DNA from: an uncultured Lachnospiraceae bacterium
GTDB lineage: Bacteria; Bacillota; Clostridia; Lachnospirales; Lachnospiraceae
Direction of reading: 5' to 3'
DNA length: 64,000 nt
NCBI GenBank assembly: GCA_947382355.1
Contig: CANCYR010000001.1
Span: 1-64,000 of the forward strand
The position numbers and the translations under genes were made by a program. The notes beneath the pieces are model-generated. The model was given only the letters and a program-made list of their open reading frames with translations, did not search any database and had not been told where the DNA came from. Position 1 is the first letter of the stretch. Each line of letters begins with the position of its first letter. Shown in pieces: positions 1 to 8,844 of the stretch.

Positions 1-55
1 AATGTTGGCACAGTCTAATCAGGCTAATCAGGGTGTATTATCCTTACTTCAGTAA
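1..55 (+). CDS. flagellin, C-terminal end (partial)
   Basis: Reading from base 2 gives MLAQSNQANQGVLSLLQ and a TAA stop at 53-55. This matches the strongly conserved C-terminal helix of bacterial flagellins, which packs in the filament core (D0 domain) and usually ends with a motif like QANQ..GVLSLL. Only 17 codons lie in the window, so the type of flagellin cannot be told. It sets the context for what follows: glycosyltransferase genes start 60 bases downstream on the same strand, as in known flagellin glycosylation islands. Confidence 0.9.
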   Translation, partial: MLAQSNQANQGVLSLLQ

Positions 56-72
56 TTTATCGTACAACTACC

Positions 73-103
73 ATAGGGCTGACATATGTCAGCCCTATTT
101 TAT
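73..103 (+). terminator. intrinsic terminator after flagellin
   Basis: A perfect 13-bp inverted repeat at 73-98 (ATAGGGCTGACAT and its complement) is followed by a T-rich stretch. It lies 18 bases after the flagellin stop and just before the next ribosome binding site, so it probably separates or attenuates flagellin mRNA from the glycosyltransferase genes. Confidence 0.85.
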
Positions 104-115
104 TAGGAGATTTTC

Positions 116-1288
116 ATGGATAAGACTATTTTGTTTTGTGATCATTTTGCGCCGGGGTTAAAGGCTGCATGGGAGAAGCAGGGATTTCGGGTATTTGAAG
201 TCATGGAGGGTACAGATACCATGAACCTTCAGGAAATCCTTTCCTGTTTTCGCACTTACCGCCAGAAAGAGAATGTTTCATTTGTATTTTCATGGGATTT
301 TACACCGGATATTGCCGAAGCCTGCCATGAGCTGGGGATTTGTTACATTAGCTGGATAGTGGATTGTCCTCATATTGCCCTCTGGGCAAAGTCGGCAAGA
401 TACCCGGAGAATCGTATTTTTGTGTTTGACTATAAGCTATATGAAACGTTGGAACAAAGAGGACTTGAGCATATCTGGTATCTTCCTCTTTCTACGGATG
501 TGGACAGCTTTGAAAAGTGCATTCAAGGGGCAGATGAAAAAGAGAAAGAAAAATATAGCTCTGAAGTTTCGTTTGTAGGCAATCTTTATAATGATTCAGC
601 TCACAGCCTGTATGACAGCATCACCTATCTGCCGCCATATTTAAAAGGATATTTTGATTCCCTCATTGCCATTCAGAGAAAAATGTGGGGAATGAATCTG
701 TTTGAAGAAGCAATCAACAATCAGGCGTGGGACATGCTGAGGAATTATGTAAACTGGGATTTGGGAGATAAATATGAGGACGCCTATGAATTATCAATGA
801 CTAACATGCTTTATCAGAAGGTTGCCCAGTTAGAGCGTAAAGAGGTGTGCAGCTATTTGGTGGAGCATTTTGATTTTGCCTTGTATACCGGGGGAAATAC
901 AGACTTTAACTCCGCATTGAAAAGCAGGGGGAAGGTTGACTATTTGTCCCAGATGCCTTTGGTATTTCATCATAGTAAAATCAATATCAATATTACCCTT
1001 CGTTCCATTACATCCGGCATTCCATTGCGGGTCATGGATATACTGGCATGTGAAGGATTTTTATTGACAAATTATCAAAGTGAAATAGCAGAATACTTTG
1101 AGGACGGCAGGGAACTGGTGATTTATGAGAATTTTGAAGATATGTATGAAAAAATAGAATATTATCTTCAACATGAGGAAGAGCGGAAACAAATTGCCCA
1201 TGCGGGATATGAAAAGGTAAAAGAACTGTTTCATTATACAAGAGGAATTGAAAAAATTCTGCAGGCACTGGATATGGAGACTTTGTAA
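116..1288 (+). CDS. CgeB/DUF3880-like glycosyltransferase 1
   Basis: A 390-residue protein of the CgeB-like glycosyltransferase group, with an N-terminal DUF3880-type half and a C-terminal GT-B-like half. The hallmarks are visible: LPLSTDV and SFVGNLY near the middle, then INITLRS, GIPLRVMDILACEGFLLTNY, and a tail with repeated acidic helices (YYLQHEEER). The family transfers sugars in spore coat and flagellin glycosylation loci; the sugar here is unknown. It starts at ATG after AGGAG and is the first gene after flagellin, which suggests it acts on flagellin or its glycan. The next gene starts directly after its stop. Three more paralogues follow within 5 kb. Confidence 0.85.
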   Translation: MDKTILFCDHFAPGLKAAWEKQGFRVFEVMEGTDTMNLQEILSCFRTYRQKENVSFVFSWDFTPDIAEACHELGICYISWIVDCPHIALWAKSARYPENRIFVFDYKLYETLEQRGLEHIWYLPLSTDVDSFEKCIQGADEKEKEKYSSEVSFVGNLYNDSAHSLYDSITYLPPYLKGYFDSLIAIQRKMWGMNLFEEAINNQAWDMLRNYVNWDLGDKYEDAYELSMTNMLYQKVAQLERKEVCSYLVEHFDFALYTGGNTDFNSALKSRGKVDYLSQMPLVFHHSKININITLRSITSGIPLRVMDILACEGFLLTNYQSEIAEYFEDGRELVIYENFEDMYEKIEYYLQHEEERKQIAHAGYEKVKELFHYTRGIEKILQALDMETL

Positions 1289-1786
1289 ATGAAAAAAGTA
1301 ATGATTGTATGTGATAAGGCAAAGCAAAGAGAATATGAAAGCGTTCTTAAGATGCTGGCAGAGATTTTTAAGGAAAAAGGCTTTCAGGTGAAAACCATAA
1401 TATTTGGGGAGTCAGGGAAGCCCGACCATGTATATTTTGCAGAAATGCAGGAGTATGATGGGGATTATATATGCAGTCTGGATATGGCGGGATTTCAGAT
1501 GAATACCTTATTGGAATGTACCGGCTACAATCTTCTTTACGGCAAACAGATGCATATTGTAATCGATGAACAATGCTTTGTCAAACATGCAGAAGGAAAA
1601 TTTGCCATCAGTTTGTATTTCTTTCTGCCGGGAAGCATTGGAAAATGGCAGAAGCGGTATCCTCATATACCCAATATCGTTTCTTATGAGAAATTGGACC
1701 CAAAGGCTGTAAACAGGGAAGTACTTAACAGTATGGCGGATTATCTGATTGAGGAAAGTGAAAAGAAGTGGGAGGATGAAAGATGA
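1289..1786 (+). CDS. hypothetical protein between glycosyltransferases
   Basis: A 165-residue protein I do not recognise. It begins with a hydrophobic beta strand and helix (KKVMIVCD), as in alpha/beta proteins, and contains YDGDYICSLDMAGFQMNTLL and a YGKQMHIVID strand. It abuts the upstream glycosyltransferase gene with no gap and overlaps the next by ATGA, so it is translationally coupled to both. It may be an accessory half-domain for the neighbouring CgeB-like enzymes; that is only inference from position and size. Confidence 0.6.
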   Translation: MKKVMIVCDKAKQREYESVLKMLAEIFKEKGFQVKTIIFGESGKPDHVYFAEMQEYDGDYICSLDMAGFQMNTLLECTGYNLLYGKQMHIVIDEQCFVKHAEGKFAISLYFFLPGSIGKWQKRYPHIPNIVSYEKLDPKAVNREVLNSMADYLIEESEKKWEDER

Positions 1787-2940
1787 AGCTCCTGATTTAC
1801 CAATGGAATTCTTATTTTCAGCCTGATATATATGAAATATGTAAAGAAGGCAATATTAGTTTTGAAGTCTTTTCCTGGGCATTCCAGTCAAAAAATGAAG
1901 ACGAAAAGTTTGAACAATGGTTTGAAGAACATATGGATTGCGGGGCATTTAATGCTCTGTTAAGTGTGAATTACTGGCCTTTATTGGCACAGGTATGTTA
2001 CAGACATGGGATAACCTATATCGCCTGGTGTTATGATTGCCCGCTTAATGTGGAAAGAATAGAGGAAACCCTGGGCTATCCAACCAATCACGTATTCTTT
2101 TTTGACAGAATGCAATTTTTAAAATACAGGCAGAAGGGCTTTGAAACGGTTTATCATCTGCCTATGGGAGTCAACAGGAAAAGGCTGGGAAACCTTCAGG
2201 TATCAAAGGAAGAGCATGCAAGATTTGCCGCACAGGTTTCCTTTATCGGGAATTTATACAATTCCAGACTACAGGAAATACTTGCCCCCATGAATGACTA
2301 TACAAAAGGATATTTAAAGGCAGCCATGGATCTGCAGTCACAGATATATGGATATTATCTCTTTGACGAGATGATATCGGATGAATTGATACAGGATATT
2401 AACCGCCAGTATCTGGTGAAGGAGCCTGATACGACCTTTCAGCTTGGCAGGGAAGCCTTGACATTTGCCATGGCAAGTGAAATCACAAGGCAGGACAGGA
2501 TTATATTGCTGAATTTATGCGGCAGAAGGTATCAGACAAAGTTCTATTCTTATGAGGACAGTGAATTGATTCAGAATGTGGAAAAATGCAAGTCATTGGA
2601 TTACGTAAAGGAAATGCCGAAAATGTTCTTTTGTTCCAAAATCAATTTAAACCCATCCTTAAGAATCATACAGACCGGTATTCCGTTAAGAGCTCTTGAC
2701 ATTATGGGAGCAGGCGGATTTCTGTTGTCCAATTATCAGGAAGAGCTGGCGGAATTATATGAGAATGAAAAAGAGATGGTAGTATATGAAAGCATTGAGG
2801 ATGCTTTGGAAAAAATAGAATTTTATTTAAGGAATGAAGATATTCGGCAAAACATAGCTAAGAACGGCAGAAAGAAAACATTGGAGCAGCACAGTTTGCA
2901 GCAGTGCATGAAGACTATTTTTGGAATAGCAGGGCTCTAG
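1783..2940 (+). CDS. CgeB/DUF3880-like glycosyltransferase 2
   Basis: A 385-residue paralogue of the first glycosyltransferase. It shares YIAWCYDCPL in the N-terminal half, HLPMGVN, SFIGNLYNS, and then KINLNPSLR, GIPLRALDIMGAGGFLLSNY and an acidic helical tail. The start codon overlaps the previous stop (ATGA). Presumably it adds a sugar to flagellin or a flagellin glycan in the cytoplasm. It is closest to the minus-strand copy at 4.1-5.3 kb, which shares the NLNP and GIPLRALDILGAGG signatures. Confidence 0.85.
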   Translation: MKLLIYQWNSYFQPDIYEICKEGNISFEVFSWAFQSKNEDEKFEQWFEEHMDCGAFNALLSVNYWPLLAQVCYRHGITYIAWCYDCPLNVERIEETLGYPTNHVFFFDRMQFLKYRQKGFETVYHLPMGVNRKRLGNLQVSKEEHARFAAQVSFIGNLYNSRLQEILAPMNDYTKGYLKAAMDLQSQIYGYYLFDEMISDELIQDINRQYLVKEPDTTFQLGREALTFAMASEITRQDRIILLNLCGRRYQTKFYSYEDSELIQNVEKCKSLDYVKEMPKMFFCSKINLNPSLRIIQTGIPLRALDIMGAGGFLLSNYQEELAELYENEKEMVVYESIEDALEKIEFYLRNEDIRQNIAKNGRKKTLEQHSLQQCMKTIFGIAGL

Positions 2941-2955
2941 AACGGGGTTACGTGT

Positions 2956-4119
2956 ATGAAGATTTTATTATATTATTGGAAGGCATACAGCAATTATTTT
3001 TTGCACATACAATTGGAAGAACTGGGCTATACGGTTATTCCATGGAAGGATGAAGGGCTTATTTCAGATGAGGAGGAATCTTTAAAACGATTAAGTGAAG
3101 AGCTGGAAAAAGGTTATCAGGCAGTTTTTTCTTTTAATTATTTTAAGTCTGTTGCCATCGCCTGTGGAAACCATAAGGTGCCTTATGTATCGTGGATACT
3201 GGATTCCCCGCTTCTGTCTTTATACGATAATACTGCTTACCTGGAAACCAATTATTTTTTCTGTTTCGATTATGAGCAATATGAAGCCATGAAGGCAAGG
3301 GGAGTCTTACAGGCATATTATCTTCCCTTGGGAGTGGATGTGAAAGCATTATCCAAGGCGGCACATTGTCAGCAGGGAGAAGAGGAATATCTGGCTGATG
3401 TAAGCTTTGTAGGCTCTCTTTACTCGGAAAGGAATATGTTTTCTGTTTTGGATAGTCTGCCCGAGTTTCTTAAAGGATATATAGAGGCAATATGTCAGGC
3501 GCAGCTCAGGGTTCCGGCCATACGTTTCTCCCAGGTAAGAGTTCCTGAAAACATTCTGGATTCCTTAAAGAAGATACTGGTGTTTCATGGCATGGATGAA
3601 ACGAAGCTTACCTATGAGGTGTTGGTGGAGAATTTAATAGATAGGAATGTAACGGCTATAGAAAGAAATCAAATGATACAAAGGCTTTCAGAGGAATTTG
3701 ATTTCAGGTTATATACGAAAACGGATACTTCTCATTATCCCAAGGTGAAAAATTGCAGGACAGTAGATTATTATATGGAAATGCCAAAGGTATTCAGGCA
3801 GTCTAAAATCAATATCAATATTTCCCTGCGCTCCATCCGCTGCGGGATTCCTTTAAGGATATTGGATATTATTGCATCCGGGGGATTTGTGCTTACCAAT
3901 TATCAGGAAGATTTGTATCGGCATTTTGAAGAAGGTAAAAGCATAGTAACTTTTTACAATCTGGATGATATGATAGAAAAGATACACTATTATCTGGAGC
4001 ATGAGGAGGAACGGAAACGTATCATGGAAGAAGGCATGAAGGTGGTAAAGAGGGAGATGGATTTTTCTATATTGCTTCCGCAAATACTGGAACTGGCAGG
4101 AGTCAGCCAAAGGCTTTAA
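2956..4119 (+). CDS. CgeB/DUF3880-like glycosyltransferase 3
   Basis: A 387-residue member of the same family, with VPYVSWILDSPL, YLPLGVDV, SFVGSLY, KININISLRSI, GIPLRILDIIASGGFVLTNY and the terminal helical region. It is closer to the first copy (INI-type motif) than to the second. It sits 15 bases after the preceding gene in the same operon and ends at a bidirectional terminator shared with the convergent fourth copy. Confidence 0.85.
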   Translation: MKILLYYWKAYSNYFLHIQLEELGYTVIPWKDEGLISDEEESLKRLSEELEKGYQAVFSFNYFKSVAIACGNHKVPYVSWILDSPLLSLYDNTAYLETNYFFCFDYEQYEAMKARGVLQAYYLPLGVDVKALSKAAHCQQGEEEYLADVSFVGSLYSERNMFSVLDSLPEFLKGYIEAICQAQLRVPAIRFSQVRVPENILDSLKKILVFHGMDETKLTYEVLVENLIDRNVTAIERNQMIQRLSEEFDFRLYTKTDTSHYPKVKNCRTVDYYMEMPKVFRQSKININISLRSIRCGIPLRILDIIASGGFVLTNYQEDLYRHFEEGKSIVTFYNLDDMIEKIHYYLEHEEERKRIMEEGMKVVKREMDFSILLPQILELAGVSQRL

Positions 4120-4120
4120 G

Positions 4121-4146
4121 CGGCTGAGGCTATAGGACCTCAGCCG
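4121..4146. terminator. bidirectional terminator between convergent genes
   Basis: A perfect 9-bp stem CGGCTGAGG / CCTCAGCCG with an 8-base loop, with A and T tracts on either side. It lies between the stop of the third CgeB-like gene (4119) and the minus-strand fourth copy, whose TAG stop at 4130-4132 falls inside the loop. It can serve both strands. Confidence 0.8.
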
Positions 4147-5284
4147 TTTGAAAAATAGCAGCAATTCTGGTGGGATAAGAAAATTCGGAAACGACCTTTT
4201 TCAATCCGTTTCTGGCAATTTCCTCCCGTTTTTTATCATGTTTCAGGTAATAGTCAGCTTTACACAAGGCATCTTCCATGCTTTCATAAAGGATGACGTC
4301 TTCTCCGTCAGTAAAATATTCCGAAAGTTCAGGCTGCCAGTTGCTGAACAATGTGCCGCCGGCGCCTAAAATATCCAGTGCTCTTAAAGGGATGCCGGAC
4401 TGGATGCTTTTTAAGGTTGGATTTAAATTTAATTTGCTGCATCGGAAGATTTTGGGCATTTCGGTAAAATAGTGGGCAGTGCCGTTATAGGTTAGGTGAT
4501 TGAGCAATTCGGACTTACTGTTGGAATAATAGGTTACCTGATGGGTTCTGCCTAACATATTTAAAAGAATAAGGCGCTCTGTGCGGGTAACCTGTTTGTT
4601 AATATTCCGGATAAGCTCTTCTCTGTTGTTTGTATCGAATCTGGCTTCAAAGCCGGAAAAATACGTATCCATCCGGGCGGTGAAATCATCTGTAATCATT
4701 TCTTCAATGAAATTGTAGCCGTAGACCCTGAGCTGGGCTTCTACAAGGGCATTGATATAGCCTTTTGTATATTCATCCTGTGCAGAAAGGAACTGTGGCA
4801 GAAAGGAATCGTATAGCTGTCCTACGAAAGCGATTTCAGAGCCATAGCGGTTTTGGTCTGCCTGAGTGATTGTAAGCTTCTGAATCCGCTCTGTATTGAC
4901 TGCAAGGGGCATGTGATAGGCATGGGTTACCCCTAAGCTGCACAGATGCTCTGCATCCAGCCTGTCAAAGAGGAAGATATAGTTGGTAGGATATTGATAA
5001 TATTCGATTCGGGTTGTATTGATGGGACTGTCATATACCCAGGAAATATACTTTTTATGAAATTTATGGCACAATTTCGCAACAAGAGGATGGAAATTGG
5101 TGCTCATGACAAAGTCATAGTGGTGTTCCGTAAGTTCCATGGAGAATTTTCTTTCAAAGAAATCATCTTCATATATATTACGGAACTTATACATAAGATT
5201 TTTGCAGCGGCAGCCTTGTCTTTCCAGGCAATAGATTAAATCTCCCTGGGTGTAGGAGCCCATATCGTACAATAAAATATTCAT
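4130..5284 (-). CDS. CgeB/DUF3880-like glycosyltransferase 4
   Basis: A paralogue encoded on the opposite strand. The open frame extends upstream to 5365, but the ATG at 5284 is preferred: it gives the family-typical start MNILLYDMGSY, has GGTGAAAAG at a suitable distance, and the extra 27 codons would cover the promoter. It shares KYISWVYDSPI, HMPLAVN, AFVGQLYDS, KLNLNPTLKS and GIPLRALDILGAGG. Function: predicted cytosolic sugar transfer in the flagellin glycosylation island. The separate promoter implies regulation independent of the flanking operon. Confidence 0.85.
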   Translation of the reverse strand: MNILLYDMGSYTQGDLIYCLERQGCRCKNLMYKFRNIYEDDFFERKFSMELTEHHYDFVMSTNFHPLVAKLCHKFHKKYISWVYDSPINTTRIEYYQYPTNYIFLFDRLDAEHLCSLGVTHAYHMPLAVNTERIQKLTITQADQNRYGSEIAFVGQLYDSFLPQFLSAQDEYTKGYINALVEAQLRVYGYNFIEEMITDDFTARMDTYFSGFEARFDTNNREELIRNINKQVTRTERLILLNMLGRTHQVTYYSNSKSELLNHLTYNGTAHYFTEMPKIFRCSKLNLNPTLKSIQSGIPLRALDILGAGGTLFSNWQPELSEYFTDGEDVILYESMEDALCKADYYLKHDKKREEIARNGLKKVVSEFSYPTRIAAIFQTAEVL

Positions 5285-5330
5285 GTCGTGCTTTTCACCG
5301 GATGGTGCCTTTCCTGTTTCAATTAAAGAT

Positions 5331-5359
5331 ATTATAGCATGAGGACTATGGCGTGACAA
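5331..5359 (-). promoter_or_regulatory. sigma-A type promoter for minus-strand glycosyltransferase
   Basis: Read on the minus strand: TTGTCA at 5359-5354, a 17-base spacer, and TATAAT at 5336-5331, about 47 bases upstream of the chosen ATG at 5284. It matches the vegetative consensus closely. Confidence 0.75.
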
Positions 5360-5396
5360 TGACAAGAAAGAAAAATAGAATGAAAGGTAGAAAGAT

Positions 5397-6209
5397 ATGG
5401 AAATGAAAAAAATCAGTGTAGTAATTCCTACCTATAACAGAAGCGGACTTATAGAAAGAGCTGTAAAAAGTGTAACACAGCAGACTTATGAGAATCTGGA
5501 GATTATTGTGGTGGACGATGGTTCTGAAGACGATACGGAAGCAGTGGTGAATTCCATAAAGGACAATAGAATACGTTATATAAAACTGCCTGCAAACAGC
5601 GGTGTCTCCAATGCAAGAAATAAGGGGGTAGAATATGCCACAGGCTCTCTTGTTGCATTTCAGGACAGCGATGATTATTGGAGACCCCGGAAGCTGGAAA
5701 AGCAGATGGAATATTGGAAGGAACATCCGGAATTTCGGATGATATATTGTGCATATTCCTATTCCAAGAATGGTGATTATCTTGGCAAAGTGCCTGCTGA
5801 TGAGGAAAGGGGAGTTTTGGAGGGAAAAATATTTGAACATCTATTGATGCAAAATACCATAGGAGCTCCTACGATATTGGCAGATAAAGAATGCTTTCAG
5901 GCATGTGGCGGATATGATACCAGTTTTTCCAGTATTGAGGATTGGGAATTTGTAATTCGTTTTTCTAAAGATTATGAAATTGGTTACGTAGATGAAATAC
6001 TGGTGGATGCATATTTTACAGAGGGAGGCGTAACTGCCGGAACAGGCGCGTTTTTTGAATGCAGATGCCGGATGATTGCAGCTTATAAGGAGGAGCTTAT
6101 GGCAGCAGGAACATTTGATCCGATAGTAGAGGAAGTGTTTCTAAGGGCACAGAAAGCCGGGCTTTTGGACATAGTGAAGAAAATGCTGCTGCTATATTTG
6201 CAGGCATAG
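5397..6209 (+). CDS. family 2 glycosyltransferase
   Basis: A 270-residue GT-A fold enzyme. The N-terminal nucleotide-binding strand ISVVIPTYNRSG, the VVDDGSEDDT motif and the metal-binding FQDSDDYW motif are all present, followed by a short acceptor domain with an EDWEF segment. It starts at ATG after GAAAGG. It is transcribed divergently from the fourth CgeB-like gene and convergently with the next minus-strand pair. Donor and acceptor cannot be assigned. Confidence 0.88.
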   Translation: MEMKKISVVIPTYNRSGLIERAVKSVTQQTYENLEIIVVDDGSEDDTEAVVNSIKDNRIRYIKLPANSGVSNARNKGVEYATGSLVAFQDSDDYWRPRKLEKQMEYWKEHPEFRMIYCAYSYSKNGDYLGKVPADEERGVLEGKIFEHLLMQNTIGAPTILADKECFQACGGYDTSFSSIEDWEFVIRFSKDYEIGYVDEILVDAYFTEGGVTAGTGAFFECRCRMIAAYKEELMAAGTFDPIVEEVFLRAQKAGLLDIVKKMLLLYLQA

Positions 6210-6241
6210 CTTAGGGGAGAAACAATGTCCCCTATGTATGC
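6204..6241. terminator. bidirectional hairpin between convergent genes
   Basis: Nested inverted repeats GCATA...TATGC and TAGGGGA...TCCCCTA (6212-6218 with 6228-6234) span the gap between the GT2 stop at 6209 and the minus-strand StrF-type gene stop at 6232. There is no long T tract, so termination may be partial. Confidence 0.55.
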
Positions 6242-6957
6242 TTTCGGATATCAGAATAGGATTTGCCCAGGTAAGGAGCATATTTTTCCAGAAAGAGCCG
6301 GCGGTATTTATCATAATTCCACATGGAGAGAATTCTTCCGTCATCGTGGATGAACCAGGGCAGTTTTTGAGTGGGGACCACGATGCGGCAGCCATGAAGA
6401 AGGAAATTCATGCATTGGAAAGCATCGTAAAAATCCCAATCTTTTAAGCATTTATCATCCCAGGGTAAATCGGTTGAGGTAGCCATAAGGCAGCCGTCTA
6501 TTAAAGCAGCATCCGCAATTCCATCAGAAGGGGAATAGCGGTATTGATTGTAGTCGGCATGAGCATAAGCGTTGGAATCGCTTCCATACATTGGATCAGC
6601 GCCAATACGCCTGGAGTGCCACATAATGCCGTCAGCCGATACGGAAGGATACCCGGCCATGCCAATCATGCCGATAGAGGAATCTTGTTGAAAGATGGAT
6701 AATATATCTGACAAGAAATGACGGTTTATAATAAAAACATCCTGATGCATGTAAATTTTGTATTTGGCATCTGTGGATGACATCCCTTCATTGTAGCCGG
6801 AAGTCATGCTGGAAGCATCAGAAATGGTCAAAATATCCATTTCATAATTGTCAGGAATAATTAGCTGATTTAAGTAATGAAAGCATTCCTGAAGGTAAAT
6901 ATCATGATTGGTGCAGAGAATAAAGGCAAATTTATGTTCATTTATAGTTTTGCACAT
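6232..6957 (-). CDS. StrF-type glycosyltransferase-like protein
   Basis: A 241-residue protein related to the StrF-type GT2-like domain. Visible features are FAFILCTNHDIYLQEC at the start, SDASSMTSGYNEG, then YKIYMHQDVFIINRHFL, which holds the HQD metal-site equivalent, and a terminal WDFYDAF. It starts at ATG with AAGGAG and overlaps or abuts the upstream hypothetical gene on the same strand. The N-terminal half of the plus-strand protein at 20.6 kb is a paralogue. Role: likely sugar transfer in island glycan assembly; StrF itself is biochemically poorly defined. Confidence 0.8.
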   Translation of the reverse strand: MCKTINEHKFAFILCTNHDIYLQECFHYLNQLIIPDNYEMDILTISDASSMTSGYNEGMSSTDAKYKIYMHQDVFIINRHFLSDILSIFQQDSSIGMIGMAGYPSVSADGIMWHSRRIGADPMYGSDSNAYAHADYNQYRYSPSDGIADAALIDGCLMATSTDLPWDDKCLKDWDFYDAFQCMNFLLHGCRIVVPTQKLPWFIHDDGRILSMWNYDKYRRLFLEKYAPYLGKSYSDIRKHT

Positions 6958-6958
6958 A

Positions 6959-7663
6959 TTAAAGCAACTCCTTTAGGGAAGAAATCAGGGCAGCAATTTC
7001 CTTTGAAGGAGAAGGAATGGTAATCAGATACTGATATGCCCTGGAATAATTTTGGATTTCCATATATAAGTAAGAGAGTTCTAAAATGGCATGCCGGACA
7101 GGTTCTCTTTCCAACAGCCATGTGAGCCATTGAATATTATCCTCTATGGACCAGATAGGTTTCATGCAGGTGTATAAGTTCCAAAATAAATTTCCATGAT
7201 TTTCAAAATACTCATTTTGTGAAATAAACATGGCTGCATAAATGGACAGGGGAACAGAGGTTAAATAGGAAGAAGCTTCCGCCATAGCTTCTTCCGATAG
7301 AGCAAGCTCCAGACGGCGCATTGCGAAAACAGTCATAAGATACTGCTCCATAAAATCCTTAAAACTGTTTACTGCAGATATAAAAGGCTCTTTTTTGTAT
7401 TTTATTTCAAGCTTTAATATATTTAACAGGATATGGATTCTTTTCGTATCAGAAGAATTATGAAATTGTGGATAAGAATCCGGTTCTTCAAAATAGGGAA
7501 GCAGGTCAAAAAGAGCTTCGTATTGTCTGGAGTCCAGACAGAAATCCACATGCTGCCGCATATTCTGGTATACAGAAAGACAATAGGATTTATCTGCTTC
7601 CAATTTTTTGAAATTAGCTTCCGCTTTCTGTATAAGTTCGTCTAAGCTTTGATAAGTTGCCAA
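6959..7663 (-). CDS. hypothetical helical protein, TTG start
   Basis: A 234-residue protein of unknown function, rich in amphipathic helices of about 30-40 residues. This hints at a TPR-like or other all-helical repeat, especially the last 80 residues with ELSYLYMEIQNYSRAYQYL. It starts at TTG 7663 behind a perfect AAAGGAGG, which decides the start. It forms a two-gene operon with the StrF-type protein. A similar helical style appears in the C-terminal part of the StrF protein at 20.6 kb, so this may be its separated partner domain. Confidence 0.65.
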   Translation of the reverse strand: MATYQSLDELIQKAEANFKKLEADKSYCLSVYQNMRQHVDFCLDSRQYEALFDLLPYFEEPDSYPQFHNSSDTKRIHILLNILKLEIKYKKEPFISAVNSFKDFMEQYLMTVFAMRRLELALSEEAMAEASSYLTSVPLSIYAAMFISQNEYFENHGNLFWNLYTCMKPIWSIEDNIQWLTWLLEREPVRHAILELSYLYMEIQNYSRAYQYLITIPSPSKEIAALISSLKELL

Positions 7664-7838
7664 GTGCAGCCTCCTTTGATAGTAAATAACAATCTATTTT
7701 GCAATGCCTGGATAGTTTGCTTTGGCAAATATTATATAATAGTTTTCCAAAAAAGAAAAGATAAGATTTTAATGGAAATAGGTTACGGTATGGGGTAAAA
7801 TAAACCTAATAGTAAAAATGTTCCGGGAGGAGAGGGAA

Positions 7839-8768
7839 ATGTCAGAAAAGGTAATTGTATGGGGATTTGGCGCTGAGTATGATAGATTTTCAAAATGGCT
7901 TGAGCCTGAAGTGCGAAAGGGAAATATGAAAATAGAAGCTATTTTGCTGAATGAAGAAAATCTGCTGCGCTCCCTGGATGGGATTGAGGTTATTGGTGTA
8001 GAAGAGCTGCTGGTGAGAGAATATGATTATCTGATAAATATGAACCAGACGGATCCTGCCCTGGTTGCAAATATATTAAATATGTTAAAGATTCCTTCCT
8101 GGAAGGTGATTCCTATAAAGGTTTTTGGGCTGCCCTGCTTTGACCTGAAGAGATGGATGAAAGTAAAAGAAAGCCGGATAAGCATTATATCCCATAACTG
8201 CTGGGGAGGTTATACCTATAATTCGCTGGGGATGGAATTTTTATCGCCATTTATCAACATGTTTATGGAGCCAAAGGACTATTTCAGGCTTTTGAACCAC
8301 TTTGATTTTTATATGAAGCTTCCCCTCCATTATATCAGAGAGGGCTATGAACCGGTATTGAAACGAAATTATCCTGTGGCGGGGTTGGAAGATGTGACTT
8401 TGTATTTTAACCACTATACGGATTTTGAATCAGCTTCCGTTATGTGGGAAAAAAGAAAAGAACGCCTGAATTATGAAAATCTGTTTATTGAAGCAATTAT
8501 AGATACAAAAGAGGAGCTGGAAGATTTTCTTTCACTGCCTTATAAAAATAAAATTGGATTTTCCACGATTCCCTGCAGGGAAGAACAGGTCATCTATTTT
8601 CCTATTCTTAAAAATGGATATGCACAAAACAAATATGACGGAAATACATGGAATTTCTTTAATCATATGGCAATGGCCGGGTCAGATGAGTGCAGGCAGT
8701 ATGATATCCTGAAGCTATTAAACGGTGAAAAGGATTATATGCGGGCAGAAATGTATGGGATGATTTAG
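7839..8768 (+). CDS. DUF1919 protein with N-terminal Rossmann-like module
   Basis: The start at 7839 is chosen over the ATG at 7818 because GGGAGGAGAGGG lies directly upstream. Residues 1-100 form a Rossmann-like module (KVIVWGFGAEYD, then IEAILLNEEN). The rest, from RISIISHNCWGGYTYNSLGM through FLSPFINMFMEPKDYFRLL, is the DUF1919 family found in exopolysaccharide loci. DUF1919 has no settled activity; the conserved NCWGG segment suggests an enzyme acting on glycans. The N-terminal module is the same type as on many later proteins of the island. Confidence 0.8.
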   Translation: MSEKVIVWGFGAEYDRFSKWLEPEVRKGNMKIEAILLNEENLLRSLDGIEVIGVEELLVREYDYLINMNQTDPALVANILNMLKIPSWKVIPIKVFGLPCFDLKRWMKVKESRISIISHNCWGGYTYNSLGMEFLSPFINMFMEPKDYFRLLNHFDFYMKLPLHYIREGYEPVLKRNYPVAGLEDVTLYFNHYTDFESASVMWEKRKERLNYENLFIEAIIDTKEELEDFLSLPYKNKIGFSTIPCREEQVIYFPILKNGYAQNKYDGNTWNFFNHMAMAGSDECRQYDILKLLNGEKDYMRAEMYGMI

Positions 8769-8844
8769 GATGTTATAAATGCCATAAATAGAAAAAACAG
8801 AAAGAAAAGGATGAACAATAAAGTAGTTTTGGAGGATAATTAAA

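Noticed and set aside
4130-5365. Full-length open frame for the minus-strand CgeB-like gene starting at 5365
   Set aside because: The first 27 codons cover a consensus promoter and are not similar to the paralogues; ATG 5284 matches the family start.
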